The translations under genes and the position numbers were made by a program. Shown piece by piece: positions 54,614 to 62,502 of a stretch of 64,000 nucleotides of DNA. The notes beneath the pieces were generated by a model. That model worked only from the letters and a program-made list of their open reading frames with translations. It searched no databases and was not told the origin of the DNA. Source of the stretch: an uncultured Acidobacteriia bacterium (lineage in GTDB: Bacteria > Acidobacteriota > Terriglobia > Bryobacterales > Bryobacteraceae); assembly GCA_903875575.1 (NCBI GenBank), contig CAIQWJ010000070.1, forward strand, positions 1 to 64,000. Direction: 5' to 3'. Each line of letters begins with the position of its first letter. The first letter of the stretch is position 1.

Positions 54614-55632
54614 TCCGCCGTCTCTTCCACAAACTTCTCCACCGCCACCCGGTAAAGCGCGGGCTTCCCGTGCCGGTCGCTGACAAATACAATGCTCTGG
54701 CTGTCCGGCGAAAAGACCACCGACACGAGCACCGGATCCGAAGCCCGATGTTCGCAAAGCGTCAGTTCGCGCTTCGTCACCCGCAGCAGGATCACAATGT
54801 ACGCCGACGCCTTGCTACGGCTCGCGCCGGCAAATACCGACGCATCGCCATTCGGCGCGAAAGCTCCGAACTGACTCGTACGCGCCACGAGAGTATCCGT
54901 AGCATCGTCAGGTGAATTCTCGCGCAGCGTTATCAACTGCTTCGGATCGTCGGGAAGGTGCAGATACAGCAGCGTGCGCCCGTTGGGAGACCACGCGACC
55001 TGACCTGTAGGGCCTGCGGCCAGCGACATCTGCTTCCTGCCCGTGCCATCGGTATTCACCAACCACAGAGCCCCCGCCTGCCGGTAAAGCAATTGCGCAT
55101 GCCGCGGGCGGGCCATCAGGAGATCCACCTTACCATCCACTTCCAGTACCGAACCGGTCTTTTGCAGCGCCACGCGCATGATACGAGTCTTGCCGCTGGC
55201 CTCGGAAACCTGAGTAAACAACACCGAGCCGTCCGCAGCAACCGCCAGCACACCCGGAGTGACACCCTCGGGAGCCTTGTACATGTCCCTCGGCTTGACC
55301 GAAACCGTCGTCAGGCTCTGCAGCACCGGGCCATCGAAATAGTAGAGATACTTATCGTCCGCCGACACGGCAAAGCAACTCACGTCCAGCGCCGCCGCCT
55401 GCGTCAGTTGCGTCGACATTCCGGACTTCAGTTCCAGGCGGTAAAGCTGTCTTGTGCCGTCGCGCTCACTCCAGTAAATCAGCTCTCCCCGCCGCGTGAA
55501 CTGATGCAGGTGCGGCGCGGTCAGACCGCTCGCGAACGTCGGATTCGTCAGGCGGACCACGTCCAGGTCCGTGGCCGGATCCGCATACCGCTGAAACTCG
55601 GAAGCCGCGACCGCGCCGATCCCCAGCGACAT
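54610..55632 (-). CDS. TolB-like beta-propeller protein, probably exported
   Basis: The 340-residue product consists of WD40-like PD40 beta-propeller repeats (GELIYWSERDGTRQLYRLEL; CFAVSADDKYLYYFDGPVLQ; TGQVAWSPNGRTLLYLHLPD; VVFSPDSQSIVFVSDRHGKP). The N-terminus MSLGIGAVAASE is the inner half of a Tat signal, and the in-frame codons just upstream (55633-55659) read SALSRRDF, which completes it. No ATG, GTG or TTG exists in that upstream stretch before an in-frame stop, so initiation may be at a CTG, or the annotated ATG makes a shortened signal. The function is unknown; related proteins include oligogalacturonate lyase-like propellers. Confidence 0.75.
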   Translation of the reverse strand: MSLGIGAVAASEFQRYADPATDLDVVRLTNPTFASGLTAPHLHQFTRRGELIYWSERDGTRQLYRLELKSGMSTQLTQAAALDVSCFAVSADDKYLYYFDGPVLQSLTTVSVKPRDMYKAPEGVTPGVLAVAADGSVLFTQVSEASGKTRIMRVALQKTGSVLEVDGKVDLLMARPRHAQLLYRQAGALWLVNTDGTGRKQMSLAAGPTGQVAWSPNGRTLLYLHLPDDPKQLITLRENSPDDATDTLVARTSQFGAFAPNGDASVFAGASRSKASAYIVILLRVTKRELTLCEHRASDPVLVSVVFSPDSQSIVFVSDRHGKPALYRVAVEKFVEETAD

Positions 55633-55740
55633 AAAATCGCGGCGGGACAGCGCACTCAGATTGCGACGGGATTCAAATGGAGTTTGGGTGCCGATCCCTG
55701 AATTTTATCGTCACACTGGCGACGGCATTAAACTGGATGG

Positions 55741-56718
55741 TTGAGCCAGATCCTGCAGCGCATACTTTATACCGGAGCCTCCATGCCAGCCATCGGGCTG
55801 GGCACCTTCGGGTCAGACCACGTTTCCGCCGACCAGGTCGCCGAAGCGGTCAAGGGTGCCATCGCCGCCGGCTACCGGCATCTCGATTGCGCGGCGGTGT
55901 ATCGCAACGAAGACAGGATCGGTCCTGCAGTCAAGGAAACCGGCATTCCGCGGGACGATCTGTGGATCACCTCCAAAGTCTGGAACGACCAGCACTCGGA
56001 CGTGCTCGGGGCCTGCCGCCAGTCCCTGCACGATTTGCAACTCGATCACCTCGACATGTACCTGGTGCACTGGCCGTTTCCGAACTTCCATCCACCCGGC
56101 TGCAGCGTAGATTCCCGCAGTCCGGATGCCCGGCCTTACATCCACGAAGAGTTTATGCGGACCTGGCACCAGATGGAGCAACTGGTCGATCTGGGGCTCA
56201 CCCGTCACATCGGCACGTCCAACATGACGATACCCAAGCTGAAACTGCTGCTGCGCGATGCGCGGATCAAGCCAGCCGTGAATGAGATGGAACTGCACCC
56301 TCACTTTCAGCAGCCAGAACTGTTCGACTTCGTGCGCGCGAACGGAATCGAGCCCATTGGCTATTCGCCGCTTGGCTCGCCGGGCCGCCCGGAACGCGAT
56401 CGCACCCCGGACGATACCGTCGACGTGGAAGATCCGGTCGTCGTGGCAATCGCCAACAGGCTGGGCATTCATCCGGCCGCGGTCTGCATCAAGTGGGCCG
56501 TACAGCGCGGCCAGACGCCGATTCCCTTCTCCGTAAAGCCGCGCAACTACGTGGCAAATCTGGAATGTCTGAAATCGGCACCGCTGACGGACGAAGACAT
56601 GCGAGCGATCGCGACGATCGACAAGGGCTGCCGGCTCATCAAGGGCCAGGTTTTTCTCTGGAAAGACAACCAGAGCTGGGAAGATTTATGGGATATGAAC
56701 GGGGAGATCAAAGGATGA
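55741..56718 (+). CDS. Aldo/keto reductase
   Basis: The 325-residue protein is an NAD(P)H-dependent reductase of the AKR superfamily. The catalytic tetrad is D49, Y54, K79 and H110 (RHLDCAAVYRNED, ITSKVWN, YLVHWPFP). The cofactor-binding C-terminus (IPFSVKPRNYVANLE) is intact. It starts with TTG at 55741, the only codon placing the family N-terminus (MPAIGLGTFG) at normal distance. It overlaps the alcohol dehydrogenase gene by 4 bases (ATGA), so both are made together, probably acting on the same sugar or polyol. Confidence 0.9.
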   Translation: MSQILQRILYTGASMPAIGLGTFGSDHVSADQVAEAVKGAIAAGYRHLDCAAVYRNEDRIGPAVKETGIPRDDLWITSKVWNDQHSDVLGACRQSLHDLQLDHLDMYLVHWPFPNFHPPGCSVDSRSPDARPYIHEEFMRTWHQMEQLVDLGLTRHIGTSNMTIPKLKLLLRDARIKPAVNEMELHPHFQQPELFDFVRANGIEPIGYSPLGSPGRPERDRTPDDTVDVEDPVVVAIANRLGIHPAAVCIKWAVQRGQTPIPFSVKPRNYVANLECLKSAPLTDEDMRAIATIDKGCRLIKGQVFLWKDNQSWEDLWDMNGEIKG

Positions 56719-57776
56719 AGGCAGCATACTTACCGGGCAACAGCACCACGGATTTGCGCGAGGCACCCGTACCGGAACCGGGCCACGGCGAAGTTCTGCT
56801 GCGCATGAAAGCCTCCACCATTTGCGGCTCGGATATCCGCTGCATCTATCGCGAGCATCTGGGCAAAGGGCCGGAGGGTTATCAGGGTGTAATCGCAGGC
56901 CATGAGCCGAGCGGCCAGATCGTGAAGACCGGGCCTGGCTGCCGACACTTCGGCGTGGGCGCGCGCGTGATCGTGTATCACATTTCCGGCTGCGGTATCT
57001 GCAACGATTGCCGCCGTGGCTACATGATCTCCTGCACCAGCGAAAAGTATCGCCGCGCCTACGGCTGGCAGCGCGATGGCGGCATGGCGGAGTATCTTCT
57101 GGCGGAAGAAAAGGATCTCATCCACCTGCCGGACGAACTCTCCTACACCGATGGCGCTCAGGTGGCCTGCGGTTTCGGCACCGTGTATGAGGGCCTCGAA
57201 AAAATCGGCATCAGCGGGAACGACGCCGTGCTGATTACTGGCCTGGGCCCGGTTGGCCTTGCTACCGGCGCTCTCTGCCGCAAGATGGGTGCGCAGAAGG
57301 TCATCGGCATTGACGTGGTGGAAGCCCGCATGAAGCTCGCTCTCGATCTCGGCCTCTGCGACGAAGTCCTGAAGAGCGGCCCGGAAAACGTGGCAGATGT
57401 GAAACGTATGACCGGCGGCCAGGGCGTGGAGCGCGCCGTGGATTGCTCGGCAAACGACGGTGCCCGCGCGACCGCCATTCGTGCCACGCGCAAATGGGGA
57501 AAAATCGTCATGCTGGGCGAAGGCGGACGCGTCGAGTTCAACCCTTCGCCCGATATCATCCACGATCAGAAAACCATCTACGGCTCATGGGTAACCTCCA
57601 CGTGGCTGATGGACGAACTGGTGGAACGCCTGGTGCGCTGGAACCTGCATCCTGAAGACCTGGTGACGCACCGCTTTGAACTCGACCGCGTAGGCGACGC
57701 CTATACGCTGATGGCTTCAGGCGAATGCGGCAAAGTGGCCGTTTGCTTCGACGAAGAGTTGCGGAAAGGCCGCTGA
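56715..57776 (+). CDS. Zinc-dependent alcohol/polyol dehydrogenase
   Basis: The 353-residue protein is a medium-chain dehydrogenase. The catalytic zinc ligand region is CGSDIRCIYREHLG and GHEPSGQIV; the structural zinc loop is CGICNDCRRGYMISC; the NAD-binding motif is ITGLGPVGLATGALCRKMGA. The closest type is a threonine or sorbitol-like dehydrogenase. It overlaps the aldo/keto reductase gene by 4 bases and shares one base with the start of the next small gene (TGATG). Confidence 0.9.
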   Translation: MKAAYLPGNSTTDLREAPVPEPGHGEVLLRMKASTICGSDIRCIYREHLGKGPEGYQGVIAGHEPSGQIVKTGPGCRHFGVGARVIVYHISGCGICNDCRRGYMISCTSEKYRRAYGWQRDGGMAEYLLAEEKDLIHLPDELSYTDGAQVACGFGTVYEGLEKIGISGNDAVLITGLGPVGLATGALCRKMGAQKVIGIDVVEARMKLALDLGLCDEVLKSGPENVADVKRMTGGQGVERAVDCSANDGARATAIRATRKWGKIVMLGEGGRVEFNPSPDIIHDQKTIYGSWVTSTWLMDELVERLVRWNLHPEDLVTHRFELDRVGDAYTLMASGECGKVAVCFDEELRKGR

Positions 57777-57979
57777 TGACAGGCCTGTGCGACACCTGCG
57801 TGCATCTGAAACCGATGCGCAATGATCGCGACAGCGTCTTCCTGTTTTGTCTGCTTTCGAAGTCAGACCCACGCTATCCGAAATACCCGCGGCTACCCGT
57901 ACTCCGATGCGGTGGCTACAGTCCGTCGGCACAAGCCGAAACCATCCCTACGCCGTATCGCCACGATCCGTCAGACTGA
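57776..57979 (+). CDS. Small four-cysteine protein (conserved-looking)
   Basis: The 67-residue protein starts at ATG 57776, within TGATG shared with the dehydrogenase stop. MTGLCDTCVHLKPMRNDRDS, FLFCLLSKSDPRYPKYPRLP and RCGGY give CxxC plus two further cysteines, a likely zinc site. Similar mini-proteins following metabolic genes occur in acidobacteria. The function is unknown. Its 3' end overlaps the convergent MFS gene by 32 bases. Confidence 0.72.
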   Translation: MTGLCDTCVHLKPMRNDRDSVFLFCLLSKSDPRYPKYPRLPVLRCGGYSPSAQAETIPTPYRHDPSD

Positions 57980-59156
57980 GCGCCAGACCCGCGAACGCGA
58001 AGCCTCCGGTCAAGAGCGCCCACGTCGACAGATACTTTCCGTCAATCAGCATCCCGGCGATCAGCGGCGCAATCACCGAGCAAATCGAAGTGATGGACTG
58101 CGTCAGCCCGAGCACCACTCCCTGTTCACGCTTGCCCGCTTTGTGAGAGATCAACGCCGTCAGCGAAGGTCGCAACACGCCCATGCCATACGAATTGATC
58201 GTGCTCGCGCCAAACAGCTGAGGAATCGTGCGCGTCCACGCCAGCAGACCATAGCCAATGCCACCCGCGAGGTAACCCGTGCGAACCAGCGCGCGCTCGC
58301 CAAATCTCTTCACCAGCCGGCCGATCAGCCCACCCTGCAAAATCACGCCCAGCATCCCCACGTACAACAGCACCCACGAAATTTCATGAATACCGACCGC
58401 GTGACCATTCCACTGGTAGCGCTGATTCGCGTAAAGCGCAAACCCGCCAAAGAAGAGCGAAAACGGAAACGCAAAAAAGAAGAACTGCCAGAGTAGAGTT
58501 CCCAGTCCCGGGCGCGCGAAGTACTCGGCGTAGCGGCTCCAGTCGAAAACGCCAAGGCGTTTCCCGGCCGGGCCGGAGGCCTCGTCACCCGCAATCGCGT
58601 GATGCTCCGGCTCCACGAGCAACGTCGCCGTGCAGATCACGCTCAGCGCCGATAGCGCAGCGGCCGCGAAGATCGGATACGTCGCATCGTATTGCGAAAG
58701 GAAACCGGAAATCGCAGGGCCAATCACAAAACCAATCCCGAACGCGATGCCGATCAGCCCGAACGACTTCGCTCGGTTCTCCGGTTCCGTTACGTCGGCG
58801 ATATGCGCCTGCGCCAGCGACAGATTCCCCGCCGTGAGGCCATCAATGATCCGGGCAAGGAAGACCACCCACAGATTTGTGGCGAACGCCAGAATCAGAA
58901 AGCCCACAAACGTCCCAAGTTGGCTGACAATCAGCAGCGGCTTCCGCTTGCCCATGCTGTCCGACCACTTACCAAGAAATGGCCCGGCGATCAGTTGACA
59001 GAACGCGTATGTAGACATCAGCAGGCCGACAACAGTTGCCGACGCGCCGAAATGCACCGCGTAGAACGGCAGCAGGGGAATCATGATCGTCATGCCCAGC
59101 ACATCGACAAGCACGATCAGAAATATAGGTAGAAGGGGGGACCGTTTGGACGCCAA
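57948..59156 (-). CDS. MFS transporter, tetracycline-resistance-like (TCR) group
   Basis: The 402-residue protein has 12 predicted membrane helices and the major-facilitator motif A-like loop FLGKWSDSMGKRKPLL. The first helix is PIFLIVLVDVLGMTIMIPLL. The start is TTG at 59156, with AGGA a few bases upstream; the first ATG lies within helix one. Proteins of this group export drugs or small molecules by proton exchange, with the substrate unknown here. It is divergent from the aminotransferase cluster. Confidence 0.88.
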   Translation of the reverse strand: MASKRSPLLPIFLIVLVDVLGMTIMIPLLPFYAVHFGASATVVGLLMSTYAFCQLIAGPFLGKWSDSMGKRKPLLIVSQLGTFVGFLILAFATNLWVVFLARIIDGLTAGNLSLAQAHIADVTEPENRAKSFGLIGIAFGIGFVIGPAISGFLSQYDATYPIFAAAALSALSVICTATLLVEPEHHAIAGDEASGPAGKRLGVFDWSRYAEYFARPGLGTLLWQFFFFAFPFSLFFGGFALYANQRYQWNGHAVGIHEISWVLLYVGMLGVILQGGLIGRLVKRFGERALVRTGYLAGGIGYGLLAWTRTIPQLFGASTINSYGMGVLRPSLTALISHKAGKREQGVVLGLTQSITSICSVIAPLIAGMLIDGKYLSTWALLTGGFAFAGLALSLTDRGDTA

Positions 59157-59229
59157 ATCATATCCTACCGCGAGGTGCCCTTTCCGCCGTGGAAATCATG
59201 ACCTTTCTGACTTTTTTTGTGTTACACCC

Positions 59230-59258
59230 TTGACATCGGACCGTTCCGGCGTTACCAT
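59230..59258 (+). promoter_or_regulatory. Sigma-70 promoter of aminotransferase gene 1
   Basis: TTGACA (59230-59235), a 17-base spacer and TACCAT (59253-59258). It lies about 200 bases before the start codon, leaving a long leader. Confidence 0.8.
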
Positions 59259-59461
59259 CCCCTCAAGCGATATTATTAGCTGTAGTAATAAAGCTTCAAA
59301 ACGAGACGCCACGATGCGCGTCCGTTCTCTTCAGGGCTCCTGGTCACGCAGCCCGTATTCGTTTGGCGTCGCAAGTCCCCGGCGCTCCCCCTTTCACCCT
59401 TAATAATCCTCAACCGGAGTGGTACCACTCTCGCGTTGATTCCCAGGAGAATACACAATCA
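59259..59461 (+). promoter_or_regulatory. Structured 5' leader, copy 1 (candidate cis-regulatory RNA)
   Basis: The leader between promoter and start codon carries these elements in order. TATTAGCTG (59274-59282). Hairpin P0: GACGC-8 nt-GCGTC (59305-59322). The conserved CGTTCTCTTCAGGGCTC. Hairpin P1: GGGCT/AGCCC (59334-59338/59350-59354). Hairpin P2: GGCGTCG-CAAGTCCC-CGGCGCT (59365-59386). P3: GAGTGGTACCACTC (59417-59430). The ribosome site AGGAGA is at 59445-59450. The same layout recurs upstream of the next two genes with compensatory changes. Confidence 0.72.
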
Positions 59462-60679
59462 ATGTCACTCACCCGGAAAGTACAAGAAGAGTTGCTCGAA
59501 AGAGGATATTCACGCCGTAACGTCGCGCGAATCGCACTGGGAGCGGCTGCTGCCCTTCCTTTCTTCCATGAATTTGCCTTTGCGCCGCATGCGCTGGCGC
59601 AGGATAACCCCGATGCACCCGCGCGCGGCAGAGGCATGCGCCCGGCCTATGATCCCGACGCTGTCGTGATCGGTTCCAACGAAAATCCGATGGGACCCAC
59701 AACTCAGGGTCTCGAAGCAATTTCGAAAGTTTCGCCGCTGGCGTGGCGCTACGGGCCCCAGGGCGATAACAATCTCCTCCAGGGCCTGGTGGAAAGCACC
59801 GAAGGCGTCAAGCCCGGCTATGGCGTGGTGTTCCCCGGTTCCGGTCCCGCTCTCTCCAACCTCATGCCCGCCTTCACCTCTCCCACGCGGAGCTGGGTCA
59901 TGGGCGCGCCCGGCTACGGTCAGGGTGGCGGTCGCGGCATCGGTGCCAAGGTCATCAAAGTGCCGCTGCGCAAGGACTACTCGCACGACGTGGAGGCCAT
60001 GATCAAGGCCGACCCCAACGCCGGCGTCTACTACATCTGCAACCCCAACAATCCGACCGGCACGCTCACGCCGCGCAAGGATATGGAATACATCCTGGCC
60101 AACAAGCCGAAGGATGCGGTCCTCGTGATCGACGAAGCTTACATCCACTTCTCCGGTCGCGACAACATGTCCACGGATCTGGTGGCGAAGGATAAGGACG
60201 TCATCGTCCTCCGCACCTTCTCCAAGATCTACGGCATGGCTGGTCTCCGCGCGGGCATTGTTTACGCCAAGCCGGAATACCAGGCGCAGCTCGCCAAGTT
60301 CGACCGCGGCGGCAATCTCTCCGTCGCCACCATGGCCTGCGCCGCCGCCAGCCTGAAGGCCAGCGCCACGGTCATCCCGGAAAGAGTTGCGGTTTACCAA
60401 AAGAATCGCGCACTCGCCTATGACCAGATGGCCAAACTGGGCGTCAGCTATATTCCGACTGTGGGCAACTTCTTCATGATGTCCGTGAAGGGCATGACTG
60501 CGGCACAGGTAGGCAACGCCATGGCGGCCAAGAAGGTTCACCTTGCCGGAGCCAACCGGTGGCCGGAATGGCCGAACCACATCCGCGTCACCGTGGGCAG
60601 CTTCGACGAAATGACGAAGTTCAACGCGGCACTGGCTCAGGTAGTGAAAGAGGGGCCACCCTCTGTCGCCAAGGGCTAG
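59462..60679 (+). CDS. Tat-exported PLP aminotransferase, HisC-like, gene 1
   Basis: The 405-residue protein begins with a twin-arginine signal (RGYSRRNVARIALGAAAALP; cleavage region ALAQDN), followed by an arginine-rich linker (RGRGM) and an aminotransferase class I/II domain. SNENPMGPTTQG, YICNPNNPTGTLTPR, VIDEAYIHFSG and TFSKIYGMAGLRAG are conserved; the Schiff-base lysine is K255. The PLP domain resembles histidinol-phosphate aminotransferase, but export makes a role in histidine synthesis unlikely. Tat export fits a cofactor-loaded enzyme. It is first of three tandem paralogues and has its own promoter, leader and terminator. Confidence 0.85.
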   Translation: MSLTRKVQEELLERGYSRRNVARIALGAAAALPFFHEFAFAPHALAQDNPDAPARGRGMRPAYDPDAVVIGSNENPMGPTTQGLEAISKVSPLAWRYGPQGDNNLLQGLVESTEGVKPGYGVVFPGSGPALSNLMPAFTSPTRSWVMGAPGYGQGGGRGIGAKVIKVPLRKDYSHDVEAMIKADPNAGVYYICNPNNPTGTLTPRKDMEYILANKPKDAVLVIDEAYIHFSGRDNMSTDLVAKDKDVIVLRTFSKIYGMAGLRAGIVYAKPEYQAQLAKFDRGGNLSVATMACAAASLKASATVIPERVAVYQKNRALAYDQMAKLGVSYIPTVGNFFMMSVKGMTAAQVGNAMAAKKVHLAGANRWPEWPNHIRVTVGSFDEMTKFNAALAQVVKEGPPSVAKG

Positions 60680-60709
60680 TTACTAAATTTTTCTTGTAGT
60701 TTACTCCAG

Positions 60710-60749
60710 CCGGGAAACGCATTATTCATGCGTTTCCTGGCATTTTTTT
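60710..60749 (+). terminator. Intrinsic terminator after aminotransferase gene 1
   Basis: A 13-bp stem with one G-T pair (60710-60722 with 60728-60740), core GGAAACGCAT/ATGCGTTTCC, has a five-base loop and is followed by CA and seven T. It is a classical intrinsic terminator. Confidence 0.9.
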
Positions 60750-60812
60750 GCGCCAGAAACTCAATTATGACCGAACCAGTGCCTGCGCAAAAAACGTTTC
60801 ATTGATATTTGC

Positions 60813-60841
60813 TTGACACCAGTAACCTGGAGGGCTATCAT
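60813..60841 (+). promoter_or_regulatory. Sigma-70 promoter of aminotransferase gene 2
   Basis: TTGACA (60813-60818), a 17-base spacer and TATCAT (60836-60841), preceded by AT-rich DNA. It is the best promoter in the window by eye. Confidence 0.85.
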
Positions 60842-61050
60842 TCGGTCTAGTAGTATTAGCTGGTATTATAAAGTCACTGGCATTCTTACAGTAGAATCAA
60901 CGCGTCGCCACGCCGCGCGACACGTTCTCCCTGAGCTCCTGGTTGGCAGCTCTTGTCCTTTTGGCGTCACATGTTCCTGACGCCCACACCTCAGCCCAAA
61001 CACCAAACGGACTTAGTCGGGAGTGTTTTATCACTCCGGGAGATACATAT
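60842..61050 (+). promoter_or_regulatory. Structured 5' leader, copy 2 (candidate cis-regulatory RNA)
   Basis: It has the same order as copy 1. TATTAGCTG (60854-60862). P0: GTCGC-CACGCCGC-GCGAC (60904-60921). CGTTCTCCCTGAGCTC. P1: GAGCT/AGCTC (60933-60937/60948-60952). P2: GGCGTCA-CATGTTCC-TGACGCC (60963-60984). P3: GGAGTG-TTTTAT-CACTCC (61020-61037). GGGAG, the ribosome site, is at 61038-61042 immediately after P3. Compared with copy 1 the stems differ in sequence but remain paired. Confidence 0.72.
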
Positions 61051-62256
61051 ATGGCGCTCAAGCCCAAACTCACAGAATCGTTACTTGAACGAGGTTACTC
61101 TCGTCGCCAGATCGCGAAGATCGCCATGGGGGCCGGTGCCGCCATTCCCTTCTTCAATGAATTCGCGCTCGCGCAGCAGGCAGTGGACGCTCAGGCCGGC
61201 GGACGTGGGGGCCGAGGCGGTGGTGGCCGCGGTGTTTACGATCCCGAAATGGTCGTCATCACCTCGAACGAAAACCCGATGGGCCCCTGTAAGGAAGGTG
61301 TGGAAGCCCTCATTAAGGTCGCTCCGCTCGGCTGGCGCTACTCCCCTCAGGGCGATAACCTCGAATTCAATTCCCTTCTGGCCAGCACGGAAAACGTTCC
61401 TCAGGATCATGTGACGGCGTATCCTGGTTCGAGCATTCCACTCGCCAATGCAGTGCCCGCTTTCACCTCTCCCACACGAAGCTGGGTGATGGGTGCTCCC
61501 GGTTACGGCAACCACGCCAACAAGTGGCTCGGAAACAAGGCTCATACCGTGCCTCTCCGCAAGGACTATTCGCACGACGTGGAAGCCATGATCAAGGCCG
61601 ACCCCAACGCCGGGGCTTACTACATCTGCAATCCGAACAACCCGACCGGCACACTTACGCCGCGCAAGGATTTCGAATACATCCTCGCCAATAAGGCCAA
61701 GGACGCAGTTCTCATCATTGACGAAGCCTATGTCCACTTCTCCGGTCAGGAGAATATGTCCACCGATCTCGTGAAAGCCGGCAAGGACGTCGTCGTCCTC
61801 CGCACTTTCTCCAAGATCTACGGCATGGCCGGTCTCCGCGCCGGTGCGGCTTACGGACGTCCCGACCTGCTGGCAAAAATCAGCCAGTACGGCGGAACAG
61901 GCTTCATGCCCGTCACCGCGACGGCCTGCGCTGCCGCCAGCATGAAGGTCGGACCGAGCCTGATGAAGGAACGCCTCGAAATCAACAAAAAGAACCGCGA
62001 TCTGGCCTTTGAATTCCTCCAGAAGAAAGGCGTCCGCTACATTAACTCCGGCACCAACTTCTTCATGATGGAAGTCAAAGGCATGACTGGTGCGCAGGTT
62101 GGCACCGCCATGCGGGCGAAGAAGGTCCAGATCGGCCGCGTGTGGCAGGAATGGCCGGAAATGGTTCGCGTGACCGTCGGGACGTGGGACGAAATGACCA
62201 AGTTCAACGCGGCTCTCGACGCGGTGATCAAGGAAGGCCCGCCTAAGGTGGGCTAG
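61051..62256 (+). CDS. Tat-exported PLP aminotransferase, HisC-like, gene 2
   Basis: The 401-residue protein has the twin-arginine signal RGYSRRQIAKIAMGAGAAIP with cleavage region ALAQQA, then a Gly/Arg linker (GGRGGRGGGGRG) and the aminotransferase domain with the same motifs as gene 1 (SNENPMGPCKEG, YICNPNNPTGTLTPR, IDEAYVHFSG, TFSKIYGMAGLRAG; lysine K255). Long stretches agree with genes 1 and 3 at both DNA and protein level, pointing to tandem duplication. It starts at ATG 61051 after GGGAG. The extracytoplasmic substrate is not known. Confidence 0.85.
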   Translation: MALKPKLTESLLERGYSRRQIAKIAMGAGAAIPFFNEFALAQQAVDAQAGGRGGRGGGGRGVYDPEMVVITSNENPMGPCKEGVEALIKVAPLGWRYSPQGDNLEFNSLLASTENVPQDHVTAYPGSSIPLANAVPAFTSPTRSWVMGAPGYGNHANKWLGNKAHTVPLRKDYSHDVEAMIKADPNAGAYYICNPNNPTGTLTPRKDFEYILANKAKDAVLIIDEAYVHFSGQENMSTDLVKAGKDVVVLRTFSKIYGMAGLRAGAAYGRPDLLAKISQYGGTGFMPVTATACAAASMKVGPSLMKERLEINKKNRDLAFEFLQKKGVRYINSGTNFFMMEVKGMTGAQVGTAMRAKKVQIGRVWQEWPEMVRVTVGTWDEMTKFNAALDAVIKEGPPKVG

Positions 62257-62278
62257 TCCGCACAAGTTACTTTCAAAC

Positions 62279-62313
62279 GCCCAGGGTTCGCGGCCTTCGC
62301 GCGAGCTCTGGGC
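62279..62313 (+). terminator. Terminator-like hairpin after aminotransferase gene 2
   Basis: A 14-bp stem including two G-T pairs (62279-62292 with 62300-62313) has a seven-base loop. Only ATTT follows, so termination may be weak. Gene 3 could be partly served by read-through from gene 2. Confidence 0.6.
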
Positions 62314-62502
62314 ATTTGGACGTTTGCTGTACCGTTTGAAACGGCCCGCCCTGCCAGCGTTCCGTTCTCTCCAGGGCTCTTCGTCCGAAGCCCTTTAGTT
62401 TGGCGCCGCAAGTCCACGGCGCTTCACCGTCAACCATCCTAACCGGATTCTGACCGGAGTGGTACCACTCACCGTCAGTCAAATCAGGAGATATCGAATC
62501 AA
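62314..62502 (+). promoter_or_regulatory. Structured 5' leader, copy 3 (candidate cis-regulatory RNA)
   Basis: It carries CGTTCTCTCCAGGGCTC, P1: AGGGCT/AGCCCT (62373-62378/62389-62394), P2: GGCGCCG-CAAGTCCA-CGGCGCT (62402-62423), and P3: GAGTGGTACCACTC (62457-62470), then AGGAG at 62486-62490 before the ATG. P0 is not evident; a palindrome CCGTTTGAAACGG (62332-62344) lies in its place. No clear TTGACA-type promoter is seen upstream, unlike copies 1, 2 and 4. Confidence 0.68.

Noticed and set aside
59300-62500. Repeats between the aminotransferase genes read as a CRISPR or integron cassette array
   Set aside because: Units are about 1.4 kb apart, contain whole genes, and the repeats lie in 5' leaders with promoters rather than at cassette ends; no integrase is present.
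59259-62502. Leaders read as SAM, TPP, cobalamin or T-box elements
   Set aside because: No signature core of these classes was found and the hairpin order does not fit them. Kept as an unassigned candidate.
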